Positions 26,980 through 35,471 of a DNA stretch of 52,980 bases are shown here, piece after piece. The translations under genes were made by a program, and so were the position numbers. The notes beneath the pieces were generated by a model. The model was not told where the DNA came from. It searched no databases and saw only the letters and a list, made by a program, of their open reading frames with translations. The DNA comes from Candidatus Methanogaster sp. (GTDB lineage: Archaea; Halobacteriota; Methanosarcinia; Methanosarcinales; Methanogasteraceae), in NCBI GenBank assembly GCA_003194445.1, contig PQXF01000020.1, positions 1-52,980 on the forward strand, given 5' to 3'. The stretch's first letter is position 1; the number at the start of each line of letters is the position of its first letter.

Positions 26980-28077
26980 TCACCCAATCGTTATCGACAC
27001 AATCCGCTCCCCTGCCCTTCCATCACCAAACGGATTCTCCCAATCCCGCGCCCTATCAAGCATCACCCGGGCGCCCTCCAGGATCTTTCCGGGATCCACC
27101 CCCACAAGTACGTTCGCCCCAACCATGGCAGTCTCAGGCCTCTCTGTGTTATCCCGAAGCGTAACGCACGGCACATTCAATATGCAAGTCTCCTCCTGCA
27201 CCCCTCCGGAATCCGTCAGAACCAATCGAGCGTCCGCCTCCAGCTTCAGAAACGAAAGATAATCAAGAGGCTCTATAAACGTCACACCAACCGCATCAAG
27301 CGAAAACTCCTCCATCATCTTCCTGGATCGTGGATGGGTCGGATAGATCACAGGAAGCGAAAACTCGTCTGAAATAAGCTCCAGCCCCTTCAAAATACCT
27401 GCAAACCGCACGGCATCATCCACATTCTCCTGCCTGTGCGCAGTCGCCAGAAGATACCGGTTCGGCTCAAGATCCAGTCCGGCTCCACAGATCGATTCTA
27501 ACGTTTCGCCCCCATCATTTGCAATCCCCCTATTCTGGTAAACCGCATCAACAACCGTGTTTCCGGTAACAAATACTTTCTCATCAGAGACCCCCTCACC
27601 AAGAAGAATGTCCCTTGACCGAACAGTTGGTGCAAACAGATAATCCGAGATATGATCCGCAACAACCCTGTTAATCTCTTCAGGCATCCTCCGGTCGTAA
27701 CTCCGCAACCCCGCCTCCACATGCCCGACCTTGATCCCCAACTTGGATGCGGCAAGCGCACCTGCAAGAACTGTGTTCGTATCGCCCTCGACAAGAACCG
27801 CACCAGGCTCTTCTTTTATCAAAACCTCTTCAATACCCGCAAGCATCCTCCCGGTCTGTTCCCCGTGCCCCCCTGACCCGGACCCGACATCAAGATTATA
27901 CCTCGCATCCGGAAGTTTAAGCTGCTCAAAGAATGCCCGATCCATGTTATACGAGTAATGCTGCCCGGTATGAATCATAAACCAGTCCAGCCCCCGCTGC
28001 TCGCACACCCGCACCACCGGCGACATCTTGATGATCTCAGGGCGTGTGCCGATAATGATGCAGATCTTACCAGTCAT
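26980..28077 (-). CDS. wecB: UDP-N-acetylglucosamine 2-epimerase (non-hydrolysing)
   Basis: WecB interconverts UDP-GlcNAc and UDP-ManNAc, the entry to ManNAc-type sugars of surface glycans. At 365 residues it is the normal length. Visible are the N-terminal IIGTRPEIIKMSPV, TGQHYSYNMDRAFF, VEGDTNTVLAGALAA, HVEAGLRSYDRRMPEEINR with the catalytic acidic residues, TAHRQENV, and the UDP-binding LTDSGGVQEE loop followed by RDNTERPE. It is intact, whereas the epimerase after it and the aminotransferase before it are broken. A GGAGGTGATG ribosome site lies 9-18 bases before the ATG, inside a possible small upstream ORF. Confidence 0.96.
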   Translation of the reverse strand: MTGKICIIIGTRPEIIKMSPVVRVCEQRGLDWFMIHTGQHYSYNMDRAFFEQLKLPDARYNLDVGSGSGGHGEQTGRMLAGIEEVLIKEEPGAVLVEGDTNTVLAGALAASKLGIKVGHVEAGLRSYDRRMPEEINRVVADHISDYLFAPTVRSRDILLGEGVSDEKVFVTGNTVVDAVYQNRGIANDGGETLESICGAGLDLEPNRYLLATAHRQENVDDAVRFAGILKGLELISDEFSLPVIYPTHPRSRKMMEEFSLDAVGVTFIEPLDYLSFLKLEADARLVLTDSGGVQEETCILNVPCVTLRDNTERPETAMVGANVLVGVDPGKILEGARVMLDRARDWENPFGDGRAGERIVSITIG

Positions 28078-28187
28078 CGATTTACATCACCTCCTGCCAT
28101 TTCATGGACAATCTTTCCACAAACGATGATTTCGATGCGGACCTCCCCCGAACATAGATCCGATTCCCGAACCACGAGGATCTCCAT
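28074..28187 (-). CDS. Small ORF coupled to wecB (37 aa), unrecognised
   Basis: A 37-codon frame beginning MEILVVRESD ends in a TGA that overlaps the wecB ATG by 4 bases. The rest of the peptide (EVRIEIIVCGKIVHEMAGGD) looks like beta strands. It may be a real leader gene, or the tail of a larger gene, since the frame stays open upstream. A different, longer frame in the same place is probably spurious. I recognise no family. Confidence 0.3.
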   Translation of the reverse strand: MEILVVRESDLCSGEVRIEIIVCGKIVHEMAGGDVNR

Positions 28188-28373
28188 CCATTTCCCCACC
28201 GATGTGCGGCTCGGTGAAGACTCTCGATGTCCGGTTGGTGCAGATAAGAGCAGATTCTTCCATTATTTGCTGTTTTGCCTAAGTGGTTATAAATATCATA
28301 CGCCATGTACCGCCACATAACATGGACTCGCACAACACCCAGGATTTATCCAGTGTGAAATTCCTGCTCGCCT

Positions 28374-28619
28374 TCATTCATTAAACGTAAAATCAGTAAC
28401 GATGACTTCATCCCCGTTCCTTATTCCAAACGCTTTCAATGCGGTATCGAGCGCAACAGTTCCACTTGCCGTAGCTATGGCATACGCGGCCAATGGTACA
28501 CTCTGCAAATGCGCCTTCGACGTTTACAAACCTCCCGCCTGCCAGCGTGCCCGATCTCAGTACGTACACCACATTCTCGACTCCGTATCACATACCCGAT
28601 GCTGTGCTATTGGAATCAT
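28374..28619 (-). pseudogene. DegT/DnrJ/EryC1 aminotransferase, N-terminal remnant
   Basis: Three pieces in changing frames rebuild the N-terminus of a PLP sugar aminotransferase. It starts MIPIAQ, goes through a frameshift and a stop to YGVENVVYVLRSGTLAGG, has a further 1-base shift near 28495, and then reads [34 protein letters not shown]. The rest of the enzyme, including the PLP lysine, is absent. These enzymes make amino sugars for surface glycans. Together with the broken epimerase it shows that a sugar-nucleotide cluster around wecB is decaying. The stretch 28188-28373 holds nothing else I can assign. Confidence 0.85.
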
Positions 28620-28648
28620 TAATCCCCCATATAATTAGTTGCACGTTT

Positions 28649-28678
28649 CATCCGCCCAACCCAATTGGCGGGCGGATG
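28649..28678 (-). terminator. Stem-loop after the PGF-CTERM gene
   Basis: Arms CATCCGCCC (28649-28657) and GGGCGGATG (28670-28678) are perfect and spaced by 12 bases. It starts 28 bases past the stop of the PGF-CTERM gene. The T tract is poor, so its role as a terminator is tentative. Confidence 0.45.
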
Positions 28679-28705
28679 CCACCATCGTGCTGGTGCTTAA
28701 CTGCT

Positions 28706-30331
28706 CTATCTGCGCTGCCGCAGCACCATATAAGCGATTGCAAGCATCCCTGCGATCGCGAATACCGCCGGGAAGCCGGGTGTGCTCTTCTTCTTTGTGG
28801 GCGTCTCTTTCGCTGGTGCGGCCTGGGTCGCACCTGCCGCCGCAGGTCTTGTGGGTGTCGGCGCCACATGCTCTCCTACTGGCGTTGGTGCCATCCCCTG
28901 CTGTGATGTTGTTGTGGGGGATACTACAGGCGTTGTTGTAGTTCCGAACCATCCCGGAGGATATGTGCCACCGCTGCCACCGCCGCCGTCACCGCCTGAT
29001 GATGGTGTGGGTTTGCTGCCAATTCCGAGTATGGCTTCGCTGAGGTAACCGCTTATGTCAGCGGTGTAGCAGTCAGTGGTTCCTATCCGAGTGGTGGTCA
29101 ATCCAATCCACGCACTACCGTTGTATACATATATCTGCACGTTGCTCCGAGCAAGCCCCATAGCTTGGAGTTCATCGTTACTAACGCACAGCTTTATGAT
29201 TACCGTGCAGTTACCGGCTACCAGTGCACCATGGGCCTCACCACTCACATTAACGACAGCCCCACTGACGAACTTATAGCCATCCCCCAAACCAGCGGTG
29301 GTGGTTTCAGCAGTAACGTTTCCTATCGCTTGCACAGTAATGGTACCATTCACTGATCGATTAAAGGTACCAGTCACATTTGCATTGCCGGACTCAAGCG
29401 TGAAGTTTTTTTCACTGATCAATGTTGTATTATTCATTGGCGCGTTCACATACACGATTACATGATTACTCTCTTTCGCGCCGCTCTTCGCATACACCTC
29501 CGTATGTCCTACATTAGTCGCGTCGAAGTAGCCGGTCGAAATAATCGTTCCGGCATACGGGTTACTACTCCACCAGACAAATACCACATTCTTCTGCACC
29601 ACTTGACCTTTAAGATCGTATCCTGTTGCGTTGAATGTGTACGTGCGATTTGTTCCGGTAGTATTTCGTGTCAGCTCGCTGGTATCCGGATCTGTTATCC
29701 TGATGTGGTGTAGTTGCCCGGGCGCGTATATGATTGTAGTTGTTGTGTTATTACTGGGAGGGGTATCGTCATCGATCGCACCTATTATATAGACGCCACT
29801 CGGAATCGCACTTATATCGACAAGTTCGCTGAAATTCCCGCTCCCGTCCGCAGTCACGTTTTGCTGCACTGCAACACTCAGGTTTACATTGGAGCTTGTT
29901 GTTGTTCCATACACCCGTATAGTCTGGAGTGTGCCTGAAGCATATTGGGGGATCCCGCTACATTCTACCCGCACTGTGTCTGTGCCTGGATTGCTGAAAG
30001 ATATTATGCCAAAGGCACTACCCGTAAACGTATACTTAACAAGCCAGTTCTTCTTCACATATAACTTAAGGTCATCAACTGGCGAGGCATTGAGTACAAG
30101 AACCGAACCTGCTGGCAGATCCATTCCGGTTATCTCGTATGAATATGCACCACTTGATGGCGTTACCGAGATGTTCGTCGAGGTCGATAGCGTTACTGTC
30201 GCACTTGAACCAAATTCGGTTCCATTTATCCACATCTCCTCGTATGATATCTGATCCACCGTCAGTTCCGCTGCCATTGCAGGCGCTGCTAAGGAGAATA
30301 GCAGCACTATAGCAAGAATATAATGTTTCAT
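28706..30331 (-). CDS. Secreted PGF-CTERM surface protein (540 aa)
   Basis: The signal peptide MKHYILAIVLLFSLAAPAMAAE marks the true start at 30331; the upstream open frame is antisense noise. The mature part resembles a string of beta-sandwich domains with many Asn-x-Thr sequons, a stretch with an Ig-like pattern (residues about 200-330), and a Gly-rich, Pro/Thr-rich stalk (GGDGGGGSGG, TPTRPAAAG). The tail TPGFPAVFAIAGMLAIAYMVLRQRR is a PGF-CTERM signal, which archaeosortase A cuts and replaces by a lipid anchor. The protein thus ends up bound to the outer face of the membrane under the S-layer. It resembles COG3291/S-layer-associated proteins in style, but no catalytic domain is visible. 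Its start overlaps the previous small gene by 1 base. Confidence 0.85.
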   Translation of the reverse strand: MKHYILAIVLLFSLAAPAMAAELTVDQISYEEMWINGTEFGSSATVTLSTSTNISVTPSSGAYSYEITGMDLPAGSVLVLNASPVDDLKLYVKKNWLVKYTFTGSAFGIISFSNPGTDTVRVECSGIPQYASGTLQTIRVYGTTTSSNVNLSVAVQQNVTADGSGNFSELVDISAIPSGVYIIGAIDDDTPPSNNTTTTIIYAPGQLHHIRITDPDTSELTRNTTGTNRTYTFNATGYDLKGQVVQKNVVFVWWSSNPYAGTIISTGYFDATNVGHTEVYAKSGAKESNHVIVYVNAPMNNTTLISEKNFTLESGNANVTGTFNRSVNGTITVQAIGNVTAETTTAGLGDGYKFVSGAVVNVSGEAHGALVAGNCTVIIKLCVSNDELQAMGLARSNVQIYVYNGSAWIGLTTTRIGTTDCYTADISGYLSEAILGIGSKPTPSSGGDGGGGSGGTYPPGWFGTTTTPVVSPTTTSQQGMAPTPVGEHVAPTPTRPAAAGATQAAPAKETPTKKKSTPGFPAVFAIAGMLAIAYMVLRQRR

Positions 30332-30558
30332 TATAACACCACCAGGACTGCAGCAGCCACAACCACTGCAAATGCAAAGAGAAGAGGTATAATCACCAGC
30401 ACGGTGTTTTTTGCCAATTTCTGCGATCTTGCGCCACCATGTGAATCCGATAATTCCTTGATGACAAGAAGGCAGATCAATAGCACAGTCCCTACGGCGC
30501 CAAGCGCAGTTGCAGCCGCCGCTGTAATAGTCGTTACAGTCGTTATCGTTGTTATCAT
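30331..30558 (-). CDS. Small two-helix membrane protein upstream of the PGF-CTERM gene (75 aa)
   Basis: The 75 residues form two hydrophobic segments: an N-terminal one (TITAAAATALGAVGTVLLICLLVI) and a C-terminal one (LVIIPLLFAFAVVVAAAVLVVL), separated by a polar loop with SHGGARSQKLAKN. The stop shares one base with the ATG of the PGF-CTERM gene (TAATG), so translation is coupled. It could assist the export or processing of the surface protein. I recognise no family. Confidence 0.7.
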   Translation of the reverse strand: MITTITTVTTITAAAATALGAVGTVLLICLLVIKELSDSHGGARSQKLAKNTVLVIIPLLFAFAVVVAAAVLVVL

Positions 30559-30601
30559 CTACCACACACTCCATTAGTCATGCACATATTTGTCTACCCT
30601 C

Positions 30602-30615
30602 ATAATATATATACC
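30602..30615. promoter_or_regulatory. Divergent TATA region between the PGF-CTERM unit and the CPBP gene
   Basis: ATAATATATATACC is almost self-complementary and lies 22-36 bases before the CPBP gene start on the plus strand and about 44 bases before the small membrane gene on the minus strand. It can serve TBP in both directions; one box for both units seems likely. Confidence 0.55.
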
Positions 30616-30637
30616 TTGCGGCTGATGTTACATATAG

Positions 30638-31420
30638 ATGCCGCGGAAGCTGGTGATTGTCGATGCAGGGGTTGTGACACTCTGGGCATATGTAGGTCTG
30701 TTGCTGATTGCGGAATTTATGACCACCCGCAACTTAAAGACTGGAATGATAGTTCATGGGTGTATCCTGGTTGCCCTGCTATTTCATAGCACGATTGTGG
30801 AGAACAGATACTTTTCAAACCTGTATGCATCCCTCTCCATAATTCCACTCATCAGGGTCATGTCCCTGTGTATCCCGCTCATGCATTTTGAATACATATT
30901 ATGGTTTTTGATCGTGGGCGTTCCACTCTTCGCAGCAATCTTCGCCTGCATATATATTCAACACCTTGACCTGTGGAGCGTGGGTCTTAAAACCCCGTCT
31001 CGCAAGGATATCCCGCTCACCTGTGGAATCATATTGCTCGGAATACCGGTTGGGTGGGTGGAATATTACATACTTGAACCGGAGTTTATGATCAGCGCAC
31101 GCGCGTCATGGATTGCGCCAATCCTCATCCTTATGATCTGCACCGGCGGTCTCGAGGAACTCCTCTTTCGCGGGCTCCTGCAGCACACATTCACAGAGGC
31201 TGTTGGCATACAGGGAATTTTTATAATCTCTGTGATGTTTGGTCTCCTCCATCTTGGAAACTCATGGCTCGACTGCGTGCTTGCAGGGGATATTGGATTT
31301 ATATATGCACTCGTCGTAAGAAAGACTGGATCGATTTATGGCACATCGATATCACATGGGGTTATCAACATCATGCTCTTCCTGGTCATGCCGTATCTCG
31401 CGCTTCATCCGCCGGCATAA
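30638..31420 (+). CDS. CPBP family intramembrane protease
   Basis: A membrane protein of 260 residues with about eight hydrophobic segments. The three CPBP (CAAX protease/Abi) motifs are present: EELLFRG at 173-179 with the catalytic Glu pair and Arg, FGLLHLG with His205, and SISHGVIN with His240. The family includes CAAX-processing proteases and bacteriocin-immunity proteins; in archaea the substrates are mostly unknown. It starts 22 bases after the shared TATA box, so the leader is short. It is co-oriented with uppS, but about 200 bases and a separate TATA box lie between. Confidence 0.88.
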   Translation: MPRKLVIVDAGVVTLWAYVGLLLIAEFMTTRNLKTGMIVHGCILVALLFHSTIVENRYFSNLYASLSIIPLIRVMSLCIPLMHFEYILWFLIVGVPLFAAIFACIYIQHLDLWSVGLKTPSRKDIPLTCGIILLGIPVGWVEYYILEPEFMISARASWIAPILILMICTGGLEELLFRGLLQHTFTEAVGIQGIFIISVMFGLLHLGNSWLDCVLAGDIGFIYALVVRKTGSIYGTSISHGVINIMLFLVMPYLALHPPA

Positions 31421-31560
31421 GCGTTCCCGATACAATTTACCCATGCGAACCGGTCATGTCTCACGGACCTATCAGCAGTCGTAAGCCGCATCTACACAGA
31501 TTAAACAGCCTTAAAATAGAGCCGCAATTTTGTCCGGAAGCCAAACTTTTCGGAAACACT

Positions 31561-31571
31561 ATATTTATAAG
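31561..31571 (+). promoter_or_regulatory. TATA box of uppS
   Basis: ATATTTATAAG lies 56-66 bases before the uppS start and predicts a leader of about 30 bases that would include the GGGAGG ribosome binding site. Confidence 0.5.
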
Positions 31572-31626
31572 AAAAGCAGACAGTTTAGAAAGACAGAAAA
31601 CAGATCAATACAGGGAGGCGGATGGC

Positions 31627-32526
31627 ATGTTCTTCGACAATATTATATACCGCGGTTATGAACGTCTACTGACCGGCGAGATACGGAAACACCATATACC
31701 GCGCCATATCGCTGTTATCATGGATGGGAACCGCAGATATGCTGACAGACTCGGCATCGTGCGCAATCTGGGACATACGTATGGCGCCAGGACGACAGAG
31801 TGGTTTCTTGACTGGTGCTGGGAACTCGGCGTGAATCAGGCAACGATCTATGCATTCTCAACCGAGAACTTCTCACGTACCGATGATGAGCGTGCCATGA
31901 TCTTCGACCTCATCATCAGGAAACTCGACGAACTGATCCATGACCCGCGCACGCACGATAGACAGATGCGGATATCTGCAATCGGTGAGGTGCATCTGCT
32001 GCCCGGTGATCTGCAGGATGCTATAAGACGTGCGGAGGATGCGACCCGCGGTTATGATGCGATGTATCTCAACATCGCTACTGCTTACGGCGGGCAGCGC
32101 GAGATTCTCGATGCGGTCTGTGACATGGCTCGCAAAGTGCGGTCCGGCGAACTACATGCGGACGATATCGACGAATCGACAATCTCCGGACACCTCTACA
32201 CGAACGGGACTCTGATCCCTGATGTCGATCTGATCATCCGCACGGGTGGCGACATCCGCACCTCGAACTTCCTTCCGTGGCAGGCGAACGGGAGTGAGTG
32301 TGCAGCATACTTCTGTGCACCGTTCTGGCCGGAGTTTAGGAAGATCGACCTCCTCCGCGCAATTCGGGTCTACCAGGTGCGGGAACACGAACGGAAGCGT
32401 GCGGCAACACGAAGGATCGTCGATATGCTTGCGGCATGTGGACATGCTGAGCTGGAGGGTGCTGTCGGTCATGTCAGGCGTGCAATAGGTAAGAAGGATA
32501 CTGCGACGACGGTGGTAGGGAATTGA
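31627..32526 (+). CDS. uppS: cis-Prenyl transferase (undecaprenyl/dolichyl diphosphate synthase)
   Basis: The enzyme extends an allylic diphosphate with isopentenyl units to the polyprenyl carrier for glycans, dolichyl type in archaea. From the ATG at 31627, preceded by AGGGAGG, it has 299 residues. The signatures are IAVIMDGNRRYADR with catalytic Asp33, the TIYAFSTENFSR loop, LNIATAYGGQREI, and the closing DLIIRTGGDIRTSNFLPWQ with the conserved Arg and Ser. The frame is open for 500 bases upstream, but that part is antisense-like and overlaps the CPBP gene. The product feeds lipid-linked glycan assembly, matching the Agl23 and WecB genes elsewhere in the window. Confidence 0.95.
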   Translation: MFFDNIIYRGYERLLTGEIRKHHIPRHIAVIMDGNRRYADRLGIVRNLGHTYGARTTEWFLDWCWELGVNQATIYAFSTENFSRTDDERAMIFDLIIRKLDELIHDPRTHDRQMRISAIGEVHLLPGDLQDAIRRAEDATRGYDAMYLNIATAYGGQREILDAVCDMARKVRSGELHADDIDESTISGHLYTNGTLIPDVDLIIRTGGDIRTSNFLPWQANGSECAAYFCAPFWPEFRKIDLLRAIRVYQVREHERKRAATRRIVDMLAACGHAELEGAVGHVRRAIGKKDTATTVVGN

Positions 32527-32592
32527 TTGGTCGCCCATGGAATCGGTCAGCAGAACTGATAAGGGGAACCGGATAAGAAGATCATACGCAAC

Positions 32593-33054
32593 ATGTCAGA
32601 ATCGAAAGGTATGGATATCGACAGGATACTATCGATCATCCTCATTATTGCAATTATCATTGCAATCGTCATGACTGTCTATGTGGTAGTGACGCCGAAG
32701 CAAGGCGAGAAGTTCACGGAATTTTATATTCTCGGTCCGGAGGGGATGGCGGATGACTATCCAACGGATCTGACGGTTGGAGAAGAGGGGGAGGTTATAA
32801 TTGGTGTAGTAAATCATGAATACGCCAGCATAACGTACTTGCTGGAAGTGAAACTCAACGAGACGGTTATGGGCGACGAGACACTGCGTCTTGAACACGA
32901 CGAGACGTGGGAGCAGCCCTTTTTCTTCGAGGTGGCCGAGAAAGGGGATGACCGCAAGATAGAGTTCTTGCTGTACAGGGATCAGGATCGTAACGAATTC
33001 GACGAGGCAGGGGAGCCGTATCGATCGCTCCACCTCTGGGTGGACGTCTGTTGA
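32593..33054 (+). CDS. DUF1616 domain protein
   Basis: One N-terminal membrane helix (RILSIILIIAIIIAIVMTVYVVV) precedes an extracellular beta-sandwich of about 115 residues. Its sequence follows the DUF1616 pattern: TEFYILGPEGMADDYPTDLTVGEEGEVIIGVVNHEY, the ETWEQPFFF strand, KIEFLLYRD and the C-terminal YRSLHLWVDV. The function of the family is unknown; it occurs widely in methanogen-related archaea, often near cell-envelope genes. It stands between uppS and the VWA gene on the same strand and could form a unit with either. Confidence 0.85.
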   Translation: MSESKGMDIDRILSIILIIAIIIAIVMTVYVVVTPKQGEKFTEFYILGPEGMADDYPTDLTVGEEGEVIIGVVNHEYASITYLLEVKLNETVMGDETLRLEHDETWEQPFFFEVAEKGDDRKIEFLLYRDQDRNEFDEAGEPYRSLHLWVDVC

Positions 33055-33094
33055 AGGGAAAGAACCTTTATTCCATCCACTCCAACATACACCC

Positions 33095-35467
33095 ATGTTC
33101 CTGGCACACCCGTATCTCCTCTTGCTTACAATCCCTGTGCTCGTGGCAGCAGCATACCTCATCCGAAAGGGGCATAAGAAAGGGATAATCATCGCAAGGA
33201 CCGTTGTGTTCCTGCTATTGATTGTGGCGCTTGCATCTCCTTACGATCTGATCTCGCGAACCGTCTTTGATGAGACCCCAAGCGTCATCATAATCGATGA
33301 TCATACTGCAAGCATGTCGCTCTTTGATAACGATACAGGGGCGCGCGTCTATGACCGGCTCCAGAGCCGCACCCCGACAAGCATCCACCAGATCACAGGG
33401 AACCGGTCAGCGATCGGGGATGCGATCACCGAGTTTGCACAAGGGAATGACAACGTTCTGCTCGTGACCGACGGCAACAACAATTACGGGTTCGATCTGG
33501 CTGATACCATCGCATTCGCAACAACTATCAATACCACGGTCTGCGCTATTAAGCAGGAGCCGGAGCAGAACGATCTGAGCGTCGAGATCATCGGAAGCAA
33601 GGACGTGATCGCAGGTAGCGAGCAGTCGTTTACAGTTATAGTGCGGCAGGCGGGTGATGATACGAGATACACACTCTCGGTCACGGTCGATGACGTAATA
33701 GTGATAGATAAGCAGGTTACTCAGACCGACAGGGAGGAGACCATATCGATTCCGCACACCTTTCAAAGCACAGGATCGCACACCATAAAAGCAGAGATCA
33801 CGACTGAAAATGAAGATACAAGGAAGGATAATAATGTATTCTACAAATCGGTCTACGTGGTGCCGAAACCAAAGATTCTTCTATCGACAGTGCAAAACTC
33901 CCCGCTATCTCAGACACTTGCCGAACTATATGACACAACAACTGTCAGTTCAGTGGCATCGGCAGATCCCGAGAACTATCTTGCCGTGGTTCTTGATAAT
34001 GCCCATGTAAACGATCTTAGCAACGACGAACTCGGCAAGTTGAGGATGTACCTGCAGAATGGCGGCGGGATCGTGGTCATTGGCGGGGATCGTGCGTATG
34101 ATCTGGGTGGATACTACAACTCGCAGTTCGAGACGCTGCTTCCTGTAAGATCCAAGGAGAGCGAGGGAGAAGGTAAAAACGTTGGCGTGGTGATCATAAT
34201 CGATATTTCAGGAAGTGTCGGCACAGAGTATGGAGCTGATACTGCACTCAGTATGGAAAAGGCACTGGCAGTAAATATACTTCGCGGAATCAGCATAAAC
34301 GACCACATCGGAGTGATAGCATTCAATAACTATGCATATACCGTATCCCCACTGACCAGAGGGCTGTACAAGAGCACGATCGAGGATAAAATCACGAGGT
34401 TACAACATGGTGGGCAAACTTACATGGACACTGCGCAGAGTGCCGCTTCAACGATGCTGGATGGGTATGTGGGTGCGAAGAGCGTAATCATCATCTCGGA
34501 CGGGGAACTGACTGGTGGTGAGGATGCCAGCCTTAACCTTGCAAAGGCGATGGCTGATTCCGGTATCACTACGTACGCTGTAGGTGTTGGCGATACGACA
34601 AATGAAGATTTCATGAAATCCCTTGCATCAGAGGGCCGCGGAATCTATTACAGCCCCGCTGAGTCGGAGCGGTTGAACATCATCTTTGGGGATAAACCTG
34701 AAGAGCCGGATGATACGACAGAAGGGGACTTCTCGATAAGCGTCCTTAATCCTAACCACTTCATCACAGAGAACCTTGCGCTTGCAGGCTCGATCAACGG
34801 CTACAACAAGGTCACCCCAAAGACTGGTGCGCAGGCGCTTGTTACGACCGGCACGGGAAAGCCGGTCGTCACTGCATGGCGGCTTGGTATGGGGCATGTA
34901 GTCTCCATGAGTACTGATGACGGTGCAGGATGGAGCGGCGCGCTCTACAGCGGAGATAATGCTGAACTGATCTCGAGGATGGTTAACTGGGCAGTCGGGG
35001 ACCCGAGAAGGAACGACGAGATCGTGATCACTGGCGATGATGTCTATCTCGGCGATCCCGCGGTCATCGGTGTCCGGTCAGACACCGTTCCGAGCATAAA
35101 TCTTGCTGGGAAGCAACTTGAGCTCTCACAGATCGACAAAGACCGGTACCAGAACTCGATTAAGACAGAGTCTCCTGGATTCATAGATATCTCAGGATAT
35201 TCGATCGCTGTGAACTATCCTGCCGAGTTTCTGGATGTCGGGTTCTCTGAAGACCTGAAGGGCACGGTCGATATGTTTGGCGGGGCAGTGTATGAAGAGG
35301 ATGAGATCGATCCGCTGCTTGACAATTTAAGGGAGCAATCCACACGCACGGTCCAGGAGCCAGGGGGTATGCGACTGCCGTTCCTGCTTGCTGCAATGAT
35401 CATCTTCGTTTTAGAGGTGGCGATACGAAGGATGCGGGAGATTCGAAGGATGCGGGAAAAGGGGTAA
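33095..35467 (+). CDS. Membrane-anchored VWA domain protein (BatA/BatB-like, 790 aa)
   Basis: Two N-terminal membrane helices (PYLLLLTIPVLVAAAYLI and IIIARTVVFLLLIVALASPY) are followed by a first degenerate alpha/beta domain (SVIIIDDHTASM), an Ig-like domain (residues about 165-255), a glutamine-amidotransferase-like segment (GGGIVVIGGDRAYDLGG) and a VWA domain with a full MIDAS motif DISGS at 370-374, a threonine in GGQTYMD and an aspartate in IISDGELTGG. A C-terminal helix (LPFLLAAMIIFVLEVAI) anchors the end. Relatives are thought to act in envelope-stress or chaperone-like complexes. No MoxR ATPase lies next to it. Its stop and that of the converging DUF2325 gene are 4 bases apart. Confidence 0.85.
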   Translation: MFLAHPYLLLLTIPVLVAAAYLIRKGHKKGIIIARTVVFLLLIVALASPYDLISRTVFDETPSVIIIDDHTASMSLFDNDTGARVYDRLQSRTPTSIHQITGNRSAIGDAITEFAQGNDNVLLVTDGNNNYGFDLADTIAFATTINTTVCAIKQEPEQNDLSVEIIGSKDVIAGSEQSFTVIVRQAGDDTRYTLSVTVDDVIVIDKQVTQTDREETISIPHTFQSTGSHTIKAEITTENEDTRKDNNVFYKSVYVVPKPKILLSTVQNSPLSQTLAELYDTTTVSSVASADPENYLAVVLDNAHVNDLSNDELGKLRMYLQNGGGIVVIGGDRAYDLGGYYNSQFETLLPVRSKESEGEGKNVGVVIIIDISGSVGTEYGADTALSMEKALAVNILRGISINDHIGVIAFNNYAYTVSPLTRGLYKSTIEDKITRLQHGGQTYMDTAQSAASTMLDGYVGAKSVIIISDGELTGGEDASLNLAKAMADSGITTYAVGVGDTTNEDFMKSLASEGRGIYYSPAESERLNIIFGDKPEEPDDTTEGDFSISVLNPNHFITENLALAGSINGYNKVTPKTGAQALVTTGTGKPVVTAWRLGMGHVVSMSTDDGAGWSGALYSGDNAELISRMVNWAVGDPRRNDEIVITGDDVYLGDPAVIGVRSDTVPSINLAGKQLELSQIDKDRYQNSIKTESPGFIDISGYSIAVNYPAEFLDVGFSEDLKGTVDMFGGAVYEEDEIDPLLDNLREQSTRTVQEPGGMRLPFLLAAMIIFVLEVAIRRMREIRRMREKG

Positions 35468-35471
35468 CCTT

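Noticed and set aside
31108..31626. A 173-residue N-terminal extension of the UppS frame
   Set aside because: It overlaps the CPBP gene in another frame, lacks family similarity, and the good RBS and TATA box fit the ATG at 31627.
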